A DNA stretch of 64,000 nucleotides from Micromonospora citrea (GCF_900090315.1 NZ_FMHZ01000002.1:1776501-1840500), one strand, 5' to 3'; counted from the stretch's first letter, positions 19,069 to 26,301 are shown. The notes: generated by a model from the sequence alone, not told the origin. Translations and numbers: made by a program.

Positions 19069-19145
19069 GCGGCGATCTTGCACTTTGTGCCCCGATATCT
19101 CGGGCACAAGGGGCAGACCGGGGGCCGAAAGTGCAAGATCGCCGC
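19069..19145. repeat. intergenic inverted repeat, family 1, copy c
   Basis: Long arms GCGGCGATCTTGCACTTT and AAAGTGCAAGATCGCCGC pair perfectly. The centre has further pairing (TGCCCC/GGGGCA) and a nested palindrome around CCCGATATCTCGGG. It sits between the convergent ideR and lipoprotein genes. The surrounding gap 19011-19217 contains nothing else notable. Confidence 0.9.
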
Positions 19146-19217
19146 ACACAAGGCGGCGCGGGGCAGAGTGCGGGGCGCTCCGCCGGGCCGGGCAGGCGCG
19201 GGGCGGGGCAGGCCGCG

Positions 19218-19769
19218 TCAGAGGGCGCGGATGTCGAGTTGCTTAGCCAGTGCGACGAGGGCGTCGGCGAGTTTGTCGGCGTCGGGCTTCGCCGTGTCGG
19301 GCGAAGCGGCGTAGCGGAGGGTGGCGAGGCGGCCTCCCGGGCTCAGCCAGCCCACCTCCGCGACCGGGCCGGCGGCGCCCTTGGCCGAGGTGGTCCGCTG
19401 GTACGCCTTCTGACCCAGCCCGGTGACCTTGGCCGCCTTGTCCGGCACCACGTCGGCGGTGAAGGTGGCCGCGTCGATCGACGAATCGGTGACGGTCAGC
19501 GTCAGCTCCGGCAGGGTGGCCTGCTCCGCGCGGACCACGCACGTGTGGCTGTCGCCGGTCGCGCTGGCGGCGGCCACGTCGAAGCGGAACCCGGCGTGCT
19601 GCTCGATCACGCCGAAGTCGAGCAGCCGGCACGCCCCGCCCGACGAGGCGGCGGCCACGTCGACCGCGATCGGCGCGGGCGGCGGCACCGCCACCGGTTC
19701 GTCGGCCTCCGCGCCGCACCCCGTCGCCAGCAGTACGGCCACCCCGGCGCCCACGATCCGCCCCCGCAC
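19218..19769 (-). CDS. putative lipoprotein
   Basis: The 183-residue product begins VRGRIVGAGVAVLLATGCGA, a signal peptide ending in a lipobox (LATGC) with the lipidated cysteine at about residue 18. The mature part contains a DUF3558-like arrangement with cysteines in GGACRLLDF and SHTCVVRA, and alternating strands; family assignment is tentative. GTG at 19769 is chosen because GGAGGA lies six bases upstream. It is predicted to be anchored on the outer face of the membrane. Confidence 0.8.
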   Translation of the reverse strand: MRGRIVGAGVAVLLATGCGAEADEPVAVPPPAPIAVDVAAASSGGACRLLDFGVIEQHAGFRFDVAAASATGDSHTCVVRAEQATLPELTLTVTDSSIDAATFTADVVPDKAAKVTGLGQKAYQRTTSAKGAAGPVAEVGWLSPGGRLATLRYAASPDTAKPDADKLADALVALAKQLDIRAL

Positions 19770-19857
19770 GATCACTCCTCCGCTGTCCACCCCGACGTGT
19801 CCGCCGGACACCGTACGACCTGCCCCGCCCGCGCGGTAGCCCTCGATTCGGTCACTG

Positions 19858-20100
19858 TCAGTCGTCGACGTACGGGCAATGCCGGCAGCCGCGACCGCAG
19901 CAGGTGCCGCGCCGGGCCAGGAATCCCGCGCTGAGCACGAAGAGGCCGGTGGCCGGGTCGAGGTAGCCGGCCTCGCCGGCCGCCAAAGCGGCTGCGTGCG
20001 CGGCAATGATCCGCGCCCGGTCCGGGTGCTCCGGCGACAGCCGGGACGGGTGCGGCTCGGTCAGCGGCCGGTCAGCCAGCGGTCGTCGCTCTCCGGTCAC
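19858..20100 (-). CDS. DUF5522 domain protein
   Basis: This 80-residue actinobacterial protein has the family pattern ending GYLDPATGLFVLSAGFLARRG followed by a cysteine cluster (TCCGRGCRHCPYVDD) that probably binds a metal. Function is unknown. It starts at a GTG. TAGACT six bases before the start may be the -10 box of a leaderless transcript. Its 5' end overlaps the tail of the asparaginase pseudogene. Confidence 0.8.
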   Translation of the reverse strand: MTGERRPLADRPLTEPHPSRLSPEHPDRARIIAAHAAALAAGEAGYLDPATGLFVLSAGFLARRGTCCGRGCRHCPYVDD

Positions 20101-20517
20101 CGGCGCAGTCTAGAGAACCTCGCCGCCAGCCGTGCCGGGCCAGGGCGGCGGCGATCTCCGCACGGCCCGCGCCGGCCGCGAGCAGCAGCCGCAGCAGCAC
20201 CTTCGCCTTGTACGGGTCGAGCAGCCCGCCGTCGTCGTCGAGCGTCACGGTGTGCAGCGCGACCCGGGTGGCGTCGAGTCGCGCCGGGTCACCGCCCGCG
20301 AGGCGACGCCGACCACGTCGAGCAGTTGGCGGTACGTCAGGTGCGCGCTCGGCACCGCGTGGGTGTCGCGGACGTCCAGTGGCAGGCCCAACTCGTCCAG
20401 CCCGGGCGCGGCGGCGGTCAGGTCCGTGCCGGTCAGCCGGGTGACCACCCCGGCCCGGCTGGGATCCGCTCCGCCCATCGCGATCGTGCCGCCGAGGGTG
20501 AACAGGGCGATCGACAC
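20072..20517 (-). pseudogene. L-asparaginase remnant, internally deleted and frameshifted
   Basis: The first frame from a GTG at 20517 gives the asparaginase start VSIALFTLGGTIAMGGADPS with the nucleophile-containing TLGGTIAM motif and continues to about residue 80. A second frame downstream gives the family C-terminus (HTVTLDDDGGLLDPYKAKVL, LLLAAGAGRAEIAAALARHG). About 180 of the usual 320 residues, including the second catalytic triad, are missing between them. It retains a GGGAGG ribosome site, but no functional enzyme can be made. Confidence 0.8.
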
Positions 20518-20724
20518 GCCGGCCTCCCGTCCGCCGCTGCGGAAGGCGACCCCGCAGACCGTACCGCCCGGGTCGGATAACCGGTGGCGCCGGTCCGCGT
20601 GCACTCGGCAGGCTGGCCCGATGGATCACCGCCGCACCTTCCCGCAGCGTGCCCTGCGCTCGTCGGGCGTCGGGGCGTCGCCGCTATCCCGCCGGCGGTC
20701 GTCGGCGCGGGCCGGGGACGGGAC

Positions 20725-21993
20725 GTGACACAGCAGGTGGCCCGGCCCGTCGAGGCCGGCCCACCGGCGCGGTCGTCGCTGCTGCGCAGCCGGAACTTCG
20801 GGCTGCTCCTGGCCGGGCAGACGGTCAGCGAGCTGGGCACCCGGATCTCCGGGGTGGCGGTGCCCCTGCTCGCCGCCGGCACCCTCGACGCCGGCGTCTT
20901 CCAGGTCTCGCTGCTGACCGCGCTCGCCTGGCTGCCGTACCTGCTCTTCTCGCTGCCCGCCGGGATCCTCGCCGACCGGGTCGACCAGCGGCGCCTGATG
21001 GTCGCCTGCGACCTGGGCCGGGCCGCGTTGCTGCTGTCGGTGCCGGTGGTCGCGCTGGTCGACCGGCTCACCCTCGGTTTCCTGTACGCGGTGGTCGGGC
21101 TCTCCGGCATGCTCACCGTGCTGTTCACCGTGGCCCACAGGAGCGTGCTGCCCCGGCTGGTGCCGTCGGCCCGGCTCGTGGACGCCAACGCGAAGCTCAC
21201 CGTCACCCACGACTCCGCCGAACTCGTCGGCCCGACGGTCGGCGGGGTGCTGGTCGGGCTGGTCGGCGCCGCGAGGACCTTCGTCGTCACCGGCCTGGCC
21301 TTCGCCGTCAGCGGGGTGACCCTGCTGCTGATCCGCGACGCGCCGACGGCACCGGAGTCCCGGGACCGGGTGCCGCTGCGGGTGGAGATGACGGAGGGGC
21401 TGGGCTTCATCCGGCGCCAGCCGATCCTGCGCAGCATCCTCGCCTGCACCACCGTCTCCAACTTCTTCGTGATGGCGTCCGCCTCCATCGAGGTGGTCTT
21501 CCTGCTCCAGGAGCTGCACGCCCCGCCGGCGCTGGTCGGGTCGGTCTTCTCGGTCAGCGCCGTCGGCGGGCTCGTGGTCGGCGCGCTCGCCGACCGGTTG
21601 ACCGCGTGGCTCGGCTCGGCCCGGCTGGTCTGGGTGGCGATGGCAGCCCCCGGCCCGCTCTATCTGCTCATGCCCCTGGCGCAGCCGGGCTGGGGCGTGC
21701 TGCTCTACGGCGTCGGGCTGGCCGCGTTCTCCGCCAACGCGGTGCTCTACAACGTCGCCACCCTGACGTACCGGCAGCGGATCACCCCGCCGGCCCTGCT
21801 GGGCCGGGTGAACGCGGCGTTCCTGTGGATCTGCTTCGGCGTGATCCCGCTCGGCGCGCTCGCCGGCGGCACGCTCGCCAGCCAGCTCGGGCTGCGGCCG
21901 GCGCTGTGGATCTGCGTCCTGGGCACGTGGAGCGCCGCGCTCTTCGTCGTCTGCTCCCCGCTGCGGCGGATGCGGGACATGCCGGCGACCTGA
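20725..21993 (+). CDS. MFS transporter, EntS-like efflux family
   Basis: The 422-residue protein has twelve hydrophobic segments and MFS loop motifs, including LFSLPAGILADRVDQRRLM between helices 2 and 3. The overall pattern (LLRSRNFGLLLAGQTVSELG at the start) matches exporters of the EntS/macrolide-efflux type. Substrate unknown. The GTG start gives the family's N-terminus; a longer ORF would overlap the asparaginase remnant promoter. Antisense ORFs over this region are compositional shadows. Confidence 0.9.
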   Translation: MTQQVARPVEAGPPARSSLLRSRNFGLLLAGQTVSELGTRISGVAVPLLAAGTLDAGVFQVSLLTALAWLPYLLFSLPAGILADRVDQRRLMVACDLGRAALLLSVPVVALVDRLTLGFLYAVVGLSGMLTVLFTVAHRSVLPRLVPSARLVDANAKLTVTHDSAELVGPTVGGVLVGLVGAARTFVVTGLAFAVSGVTLLLIRDAPTAPESRDRVPLRVEMTEGLGFIRRQPILRSILACTTVSNFFVMASASIEVVFLLQELHAPPALVGSVFSVSAVGGLVVGALADRLTAWLGSARLVWVAMAAPGPLYLLMPLAQPGWGVLLYGVGLAAFSANAVLYNVATLTYRQRITPPALLGRVNAAFLWICFGVIPLGALAGGTLASQLGLRPALWICVLGTWSAALFVVCSPLRRMRDMPAT

Positions 21994-22082
21994 CCCGTCG
22001 CGTCGCGGGCCGACGACCAGCGCGCTCACGGCTGACGGGCGCCCTGCCGGGTGAGGCCGGTCTCCGGGCCGACGGAAGCACG

Positions 22083-22111
22083 TTGGCTTTCCGATCCGCC
22101 CGGCCTATGGT
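22083..22111 (+). promoter_or_regulatory. predicted promoter upstream of the DksA-like gene
   Basis: TTGGCT (22083-22088) and TATGGT (22106-22111) are spaced by exactly 17 bases. Transcription would begin near 22118, which is itself the ATG of a 90-codon ORF. The mRNA leader to the DksA-like gene would be about 270 bases. Confidence 0.55.
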
Positions 22112-22117
22112 GGCTGC

Positions 22118-22390
22118 ATGTGTTCGTACGGTCAGCAGAGGAGCACCGCCGTCCCGGTGACGACGGCGTCCCCTGCTGCCCGTCGGTGTGTCCTGTCCGT
22201 GACCGTCGCGACCCGGGTGGTGCGATCCGCCGTCGCGCCGTCGTGCCTCGGCTCGGTCGCCTCTCGACTGCCGAGCCCCGTCCCCGCCGGACGTAGCCCT
22301 CCTGGACCGCTTGCAATTACGCGAACGGCCACCAGGGCGAAGCTTCCCAAGCTTCGGCCCTTTTTCTTTTTCCGAGGAGCTACGCCATGA
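22118..22390 (+). CDS. possible 90-codon leader ORF, leaderless and overlapping the DksA-like gene
   Basis: The ATG lies at the start site expected from the promoter, so it could be translated without a ribosome site. The ORF (MCSYGQQRSTAVPVTTAS...) ends on the ATGA overlap with the next gene and reads through the terminator hairpin, giving KLRPFFFFRGATP at its end. The amino acid composition is not convincing as a stable protein. It may be a leader whose translation controls folding of the hairpin, or a chance ORF. Confidence 0.35.
   Translation: MCSYGQQRSTAVPVTTASPAARRCVLSVTVATRVVRSAVAPSCLGSVASRLPSPVPAGRSPPGPLAITRTATRAKLPKLRPFFFFRGATP
22334..22371 (+). terminator. intrinsic terminator or attenuator in the leader of the DksA-like gene
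   Basis: A 12-bp stem (AGGGCGAAGCTT with AAGCTTCGGCCCT, one bulged G, 3-base loop CCC) is followed directly by TTTTTCTTTTT. Canonical U-tracts are rare in this GC-rich genome. It ends three bases before the ribosome site of the DksA-like gene, so it is placed to stop transcription before that gene unless prevented. Confidence 0.8.
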
Positions 22391-22701
22391 CCACGCACAC
22401 CCAGCCGGACCAGAAGTGGCTCGATGAGCTGCGGGCGACACTGACGACCGACTTCGAGGCGCAGACCGTCCGGCTCACGCAACTGACGGCCGACACGGGC
22501 GACCCGGGCGAGGCGCACACCCAGAGCGCGATGATCGCCGCGACCCGGCAGAGCCTGGACCAGATCAGCGGTGCGCTGCGGCGCATCGCCGAGGGTCGCT
22601 ACGGCATCTGCGAGAAGTGCTCCGCGCCGATCCCGCGGGAGCGCCTGGAGGTGCTGCCGCACGCCCGCTTCTGCGTGCCCTGCCAGCAGAAGCAGCACTG
22701 A
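22387..22701 (+). CDS. DksA/TraR-type C4 zinc finger protein
   Basis: The 104-residue protein has a coiled helical part followed by a C4 zinc finger: Cys75 and Cys78 (GICEKCSA) with Cys96 and Cys99 (FCVPCQQ). DksA relatives bind in the secondary channel of RNA polymerase; the DksA coiled-coil tip acidic residues are not evident here, so the role may differ. GAGGAG lies eight bases before the ATG. Expression is probably attenuated by the hairpin in the leader. It is followed by a strong bidirectional terminator. Confidence 0.88.
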   Translation: MTTHTQPDQKWLDELRATLTTDFEAQTVRLTQLTADTGDPGEAHTQSAMIAATRQSLDQISGALRRIAEGRYGICEKCSAPIPRERLEVLPHARFCVPCQQKQH

Positions 22702-22711
22702 CCTGAGGGGG

Positions 22712-22745
22712 CGTGGGCTGCCTCGGGACGACGAGGCAGCCCACG
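22712..22745. terminator. bidirectional terminator
   Basis: A 14-bp perfect stem, CGTGGGCTGCCTCG with CGAGGCAGCCCACG, closes a 6-base loop between the convergent DksA-like and reductase genes. Confidence 0.85.
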
Positions 22746-22781
22746 ACGCCTGAGCACGTGCCGGTCGGCTCCCGGCGCCGA

Positions 22782-23666
22782 TCACCCGTTGCGGGGCGTG
22801 CGGAACTCCTCGATCAGCACGGGATACTGCTCTCCACCGTGTCCGGCGGCGATCGCCCGGTCGGCCATCGCCCTGATCAGCTTCGGCAGTTCGGCGTTGA
22901 CGCCCACCGCCTCGCTCTCCTCGACCAGGTGCGCCATCGCCCGCGCGTCGGTCTCCAGGGCCGACACCTCGGCCGGGAAGGATCCCTTGTCGATCTGCTC
23001 GGCGTACCCGGGCAGCCACTCCGCCACGCCGACAGCGATCTGGCGCGCGAACTGCGCGTACGTCGCGGCGTCGACACCGGCCGTGGCGAGCATGGCGGTG
23101 CCCTGGAGCCAGGCGTTCAGGATGCTCCACATCATGGCCAGGCCGGCGACGTCGTACAGGGAGGCCAGCCCGTGGTCCGCGCCGAGGTGGGTGACGGTGC
23201 CGAGCGCGCCGAGGGTCGACTCGTGCGCCGCGAAGTCCGCCTGCGGCCCGCTGTGCAGGATCACCGCCTCGGCGGTCCCGATCGCCGGCGGGACGGCCAT
23301 GATGGCGCCGTCGAGGTAGCGGGCGCCGCGCTGCTCGGCCCACCGGGCGGCCTCCCGGGCCTGGGCAGAGGAGCCCGAGGTCAGGTTGACCAGCGTGGTG
23401 CCGTCCAGCGCGACGTCGGTCGCGCCGAGCAGTTCGTGGACGGCCTGGTAGTCGGTGAGGCAGATGACGGTCAGAGGGCTCGCCGTGAGCGCGTCGCCCA
23501 CCGACGGCGCCAGCCGGGCGCCCTCGGCCACGAGCCGGTCGGCCTTGGCGGTCGTACGGTTCCAGACCGTCGTGGAGTGCCCGGCCTTCAGGAACGCGCC
23601 GGCGAGCGCCTGGCCCATCAGTCCGAGCCCAATGACCGTCACGGATGTGTCGTGGTTGTTGTTCAT
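22782..23666 (-). CDS. NAD(P)-dependent oxidoreductase, imine reductase-like
   Basis: The 294-residue protein has an N-terminal Rossmann fold (VTVIGLGLMGQALAGAFLKA) and an all-helical C-terminal dimer domain. The segments GARYLDGAIMAVPPAIGT and HGLASLYDVAGLAMMW match imine reductases/6-phosphogluconate dehydrogenase relatives. Such enzymes reduce cyclic imines with NADPH in vitro; the natural substrate is unknown. It diverges from a MerR regulator, with a MerR-type operator in its own promoter, so it is probably the regulated target. Confidence 0.88.
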   Translation of the reverse strand: MNNNHDTSVTVIGLGLMGQALAGAFLKAGHSTTVWNRTTAKADRLVAEGARLAPSVGDALTASPLTVICLTDYQAVHELLGATDVALDGTTLVNLTSGSSAQAREAARWAEQRGARYLDGAIMAVPPAIGTAEAVILHSGPQADFAAHESTLGALGTVTHLGADHGLASLYDVAGLAMMWSILNAWLQGTAMLATAGVDAATYAQFARQIAVGVAEWLPGYAEQIDKGSFPAEVSALETDARAMAHLVEESEAVGVNAELPKLIRAMADRAIAAGHGGEQYPVLIEEFRTPRNG

Positions 23667-23673
23667 GGCAACA

Positions 23674-23704
23674 TCGTCAACGTTGATACCGGTATGAAGG
23701 TCAA
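23674..23704 (-). promoter_or_regulatory. MerR-type promoter and operator for the reductase gene
   Basis: On the minus strand TTGACC (plus positions 23699-23704) is followed by a 19-20 base spacer and a weak -10 (GACGAT). The spacer contains the perfect palindrome ATACCGGTAT at 23686-23695. An overlong spacer with a central dyad is the hallmark of MerR-regulated promoters. Confidence 0.6.
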
Positions 23705-23717
23705 GCGGGGATTTTCG

Positions 23718-24125
23718 ATGCGGATCGGTGAACTGAGTCGTCGGACGGGCGTCAACGCCCATCAGCTGCGCTACTACGAGGCCCAGGGCCTGCTGGAGGC
23801 CGACCGCGGCGCGAACGGTTACCGCGCGTACGGCGAGGACGCCGTGCTGCGGGTGAGGCAGATCCGGCACCTGCTCGGTGCCGGCCTGTCCTCCGAGGAC
23901 ATCGCCTATCTGCTGCCCTGTGCGGTCGGCGAGGCCCCGGAGCTGTTCGGGTGCCCCGAGTTGCTGGCCGCGATGCGGTCACGGCTGCGGCGGCTCGACG
24001 ACCAGATGGCCAGGATCGCCCAGTCCCGCGAGGCTCTCGCCGACTACATCGACGCGGCCGAGCGGACGGGGGCCGAGACCTATCCTCCCTTCGACGCCGC
24101 GAACCTGGAGCCGGTGCCCGCCTGA
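23718..24125 (+). CDS. MerR-family transcriptional regulator
   Basis: The 135-residue protein opens MRIGELSRRTGVNAHQLRYY, the MerR winged helix, with a second helix RVRQIRHLLGAGLSSEDIAY and a C-terminal coiled-coil dimer helix. A Cys pair (LLPCAVG, FGCPELL) lies in the effector region. It probably senses a small molecule or redox state and activates the divergent reductase. ATG at 23718 matches the family start; an in-frame ATG at 23694 would place the operator inside the gene. Confidence 0.9.
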   Translation: MRIGELSRRTGVNAHQLRYYEAQGLLEADRGANGYRAYGEDAVLRVRQIRHLLGAGLSSEDIAYLLPCAVGEAPELFGCPELLAAMRSRLRRLDDQMARIAQSREALADYIDAAERTGAETYPPFDAANLEPVPA

Positions 24126-24218
24126 GCGGTCGGGGCACCGGTCCCGGCCTTGTCGACGGGGAACGGCGGCAGGCGGTACCCGCTCGCCGCGCGACGGGCA
24201 GGCCGCCCTCGGCGGCCC

Positions 24219-24428
24219 TCATACCGGGCGACCGCGTTCGGCGCCTCCTGTCGTCCGCTCCCCGGGTCGCGGCGCCCTGCGCCGCGAGATCTCCTCCAGG
24301 TGCTGGCGCTTGTGCTGCCGCACCATCTCGTCCCAGACATCCTGGTCGTAGTCGGGATCGGGCGGGATCCACCTGTGGGAGCCGTCGCTGTAGTGGAATC
24401 GCTCGTCGCCGCGCCGGATCACGCTCAT
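24219..24428 (-). CDS. small hypothetical protein, last gene of a four-gene overlapping cassette
   Basis: The 69-residue product begins MSVIRRGDERFHYSDGSHRW and is highly charged, with no cysteine and no membrane segment. The ATG overlaps the stop of the preceding gene as ATGA. I do not recognise the family. It is the promoter-distal member of a run of four short genes divergent from the DUF5753 regulator. Confidence 0.6.
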   Translation of the reverse strand: MSVIRRGDERFHYSDGSHRWIPPDPDYDQDVWDEMVRQHKRQHLEEISRRRAPRPGERTTGGAERGRPV

Positions 24429-24643
24429 CGGACCCACCCCAGGAAGCGCCGGTGCAGCAGCCCGGCGGGCACCCAGGTCAGATCTTCGGCCGCCCACACC
24501 AGGTAGGACCCCATGTAGAGGGCCAACGACACCGGCGCGCCCTCGAACTCGGCGTGCAGCTCCCTGCGCCGGGTCCCGCACGGCCAGGGCGCGTCGCACC
24601 CACCGCAGGTCCACACCGGAAGGACCGGCCCGTGGGTGGTCAC
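24425..24643 (-). CDS. small Cys-motif protein (third gene of cassette)
   Basis: The 72-residue product has a cysteine motif TCGGCDAPWPCGTRRREL near its start (residues 11-28) and a hydrophobic C-terminal half (VSLALYMGSYLVWAAEDL). Similar actinomycete proteins are sometimes labelled flavin reductase, but no flavin-binding fold fits this length. The GTG overlaps the previous stop as GTGA. Metal binding by the CxxC-x5-C motif is an inference. Confidence 0.6.
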   Translation of the reverse strand: MTTHGPVLPVWTCGGCDAPWPCGTRRRELHAEFEGAPVSLALYMGSYLVWAAEDLTWVPAGLLHRRFLGWVR

Positions 24644-24819
24644 GACGAGCCGTCCAGGAACAACCGGGTCGCGACCCGGGCACGCCAGCGGGCGGCCCAT
24701 TCGGCCTGATAGCAGGGGTACGGCACCAGCCGCGCCCACCACCGGCGGCATCCGGCGCACAGGCCGTCGACGCCGGGCAGGTGGACCGCCAGGACCCGCC
24801 CGACCTGATCCTCCGTCAC
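24640..24819 (-). CDS. small Cys-motif protein (second gene of cassette)
   Basis: The 59-residue product reads VTEDQVGRVLAVHLPGVDG then CAGCRRWWARLVPYPC, another CxxC plus distal cysteine arrangement. It has the best ribosome site of the cassette (GGGGGAGGAG before the GTG). The start overlaps the previous stop as GTGA, and its own stop overlaps the next start in the same way. Confidence 0.6.
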   Translation of the reverse strand: MTEDQVGRVLAVHLPGVDGLCAGCRRWWARLVPYPCYQAEWAARWRARVATRLFLDGSS

Positions 24820-25004
24820 TGCTGCTCCTCCCCCGGCCAATGACCGCGGCAGATCGGCGTTCGGTGTCGGGCCCGGCAGGGCAGCTCCGACCCGCACCGA
24901 CAGATCCGGCGCCACCGCCGCCAGGACCAGACCGGGCGGTGCCTGCGGGCCAGCGTCAGCGCCACCGCCAACAGGTACTCGTCGTACGACACGGTTCGCC
25001 TCAC
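24816..25004 (-). CDS. small Cys-motif protein (first gene of cassette)
   Basis: The 62-residue product starts VRRTVSYDEYLLAVALTLAR, is rich in Trp and Arg in the middle (WSWRRWRR), and has a Cys cluster ICRCGSELPCRARHRTPICR. The CGSELPC part resembles CDAPWPC of the third gene, hinting at a common origin. No clear ribosome site precedes the GTG. Its promoter lies in the AT-richer interval shared with the divergent regulator. Confidence 0.55.
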   Translation of the reverse strand: MRRTVSYDEYLLAVALTLARRHRPVWSWRRWRRICRCGSELPCRARHRTPICRGHWPGEEQQ

Positions 25005-25018
25005 ACCGCCCCCAAAAC

Positions 25019-25072
25019 TTGGACTCCTATTTTGGTAGTCCAACCAGGGTAGAAGCTGGACTTCCAATTTGG
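25019..25072. promoter_or_regulatory. candidate operator: direct and inverted repeats between divergent genes
   Basis: Two related 16-mers, TGGACTCCTATTTTGG (25020-25035) and TGGACTTCCAATTTGG (25057-25072), are 37 bases apart. The first also forms an inverted repeat with AGTCCAA at 25037-25043. The interval is markedly AT-rich against the genome. It lies just upstream of the Cys-motif cassette and of the XRE regulator, so it is the probable binding site of that regulator. Confidence 0.6.
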
Positions 25073-25114
25073 GAATCTGCTGCGGCGTGTCGCGGCATCA
25101 CCGGCGGACGGGGC

Positions 25115-25120
25115 CATAAT
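25115..25120 (+). promoter_or_regulatory. -10 box for a leaderless regulator transcript
   Basis: CATAAT ends six bases before the ATG at 25127, which would therefore be the transcription start. No ribosome site is present upstream of the ATG, in agreement with a leaderless mRNA. No good -35 box is visible. Confidence 0.45.
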
Positions 25121-25126
25121 CGGCCG

Positions 25127-25987
25127 ATGGTCAACCCGACGATCCAACGGCGACGACTTGGACTTGCGTTGAAGCGCGCCCGTGAAAGCGCCGGCAGAAC
25201 GCAGGACGAGGCAGCGGTCGTCATCGACGCAGCGGCAAGCAAGATCAGCAGACTTGAGCTGGGGCAGTCAGGGATCAAGCTGACCGATCTGAATCTGCTG
25301 CTCGCCTTCTACGGCATCAGTGGCGAGGAGGCGGAGTCACTGCGCGAGCTCGCACGGGCAGGACGCCAGCGCGGCCGCTGGAGTACGTATCGCAATGCCG
25401 TACCCGACTGGTTCCGCCAGTACCTCGACCTGGAAGGCGACGCGTCGGAGATCCGCTGGTATCAGCCGGAGGTCGTCCCCGGGATCCTCCAGATCGAGCC
25501 CTACATCCGCGCGATGAACGCCACCGCTCAGCCGCTCCCAGCCGCTGAGGATGTCGACCGGCAGGTCAGGGTCCGCCTGGAACGTCAGGCGATCCTGCGC
25601 CACGACGGTGGCCCCGAACTGAGCTTCATCCTGAGCGAGTCGGCGTTGCGGCGAAGCATCGGGGCCACGGCAACGATGCACAGCCAATTACTGCACCTGG
25701 CCGAGGTCGGCAAGCAGCCGAACGTCGCACTCCAGGTCTTCCCGTTCGACGCGCAGACCTACGAGACGGCGTCCTTCAACTTCGTCATCCTGCGATTCAA
25801 CGACGATGCGGCATCGGACGTCATCTACGTCGAGACGTTCACCGACGCCGATTACCTCGACCGTCCGGACGCCGTGCGGGCCTACACTCGCCTGTGGGAC
25901 CGACTCCGGGCAGCCGCTCTCGGGCCGGTAGAGTCGCGCAAGCTCATCCTGCGGATGGCGCACGACATGGAGCGGCAAGGGACCTGA
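25127..25987 (+). CDS. XRE-family regulator with DUF5753 domain (WhiJ-like)
   Basis: The 286-residue protein has an N-terminal helix-turn-helix (LKRARESAGRTQDEAAVVID, then SKISRLELGQSGIKLTDLN) and a DUF5753 domain (EIRWYQPEVVPGILQIEPYI to the C-terminus). This layout is that of WhiJ-type regulators, which in Streptomyces influence development and act with small DUF397 partners; a DUF397 gene follows immediately. The divergent Cys-motif cassette is the likely target. The start is probably leaderless. Confidence 0.93.
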   Translation: MVNPTIQRRRLGLALKRARESAGRTQDEAAVVIDAAASKISRLELGQSGIKLTDLNLLLAFYGISGEEAESLRELARAGRQRGRWSTYRNAVPDWFRQYLDLEGDASEIRWYQPEVVPGILQIEPYIRAMNATAQPLPAAEDVDRQVRVRLERQAILRHDGGPELSFILSESALRRSIGATATMHSQLLHLAEVGKQPNVALQVFPFDAQTYETASFNFVILRFNDDAASDVIYVETFTDADYLDRPDAVRAYTRLWDRLRAAALGPVESRKLILRMAHDMERQGT

Positions 25988-25997
25988 GAGAGTGATC

Positions 25998-26189
25998 ATG
26001 GAGACCTCGGATCGCCCGGTCTGGCGCAAGTCGAGCTACAGCGACAACAACGGCGGCGCCTGCGTCGAGGTCGCCACCAGCAGTGCTGGGATCCGCGTCC
26101 GGGACAGCAAGGACCCCAGCGGACCCACGCTGGGCTTCTCTCGTGAAGCGTGGACCTGGTTTGTCAGCGAGTTCCGGGCTCGCCGATAA
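25998..26189 (+). CDS. DUF397 protein
   Basis: The 63-residue protein has the family motifs WRKSSYS near the start, GGACVEVA, and VRDSKDPSGPTLGFSREAW near the end. DUF397 proteins nearly always sit beside DUF5753 regulators and are proposed to counteract or modulate them. It lies ten bases after the regulator stop, with GAGAG upstream of the ATG. An in-frame GTG two codons earlier is an alternative start. Confidence 0.9.
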   Translation: METSDRPVWRKSSYSDNNGGACVEVATSSAGIRVRDSKDPSGPTLGFSREAWTWFVSEFRARR

Positions 26190-26301
26190 CCGTTCTCCCG
26201 TCTGTTCGGGTCGCTGATCCGTCCACGCGCCCTCGATCCAGGCTCGCGCAGCGGCGACACTGCTGATGAGCCGTGCGTGACAAGCGCAGACCTTCACCCC
26301 G

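Noticed and set aside
20626..22029. 467-codon minus-strand ORF opposite the MFS gene
   Set aside because: The opposite strand has a convincing twelve-helix transporter; this ORF has shadow composition (Gln, Gly, Arg, Pro).
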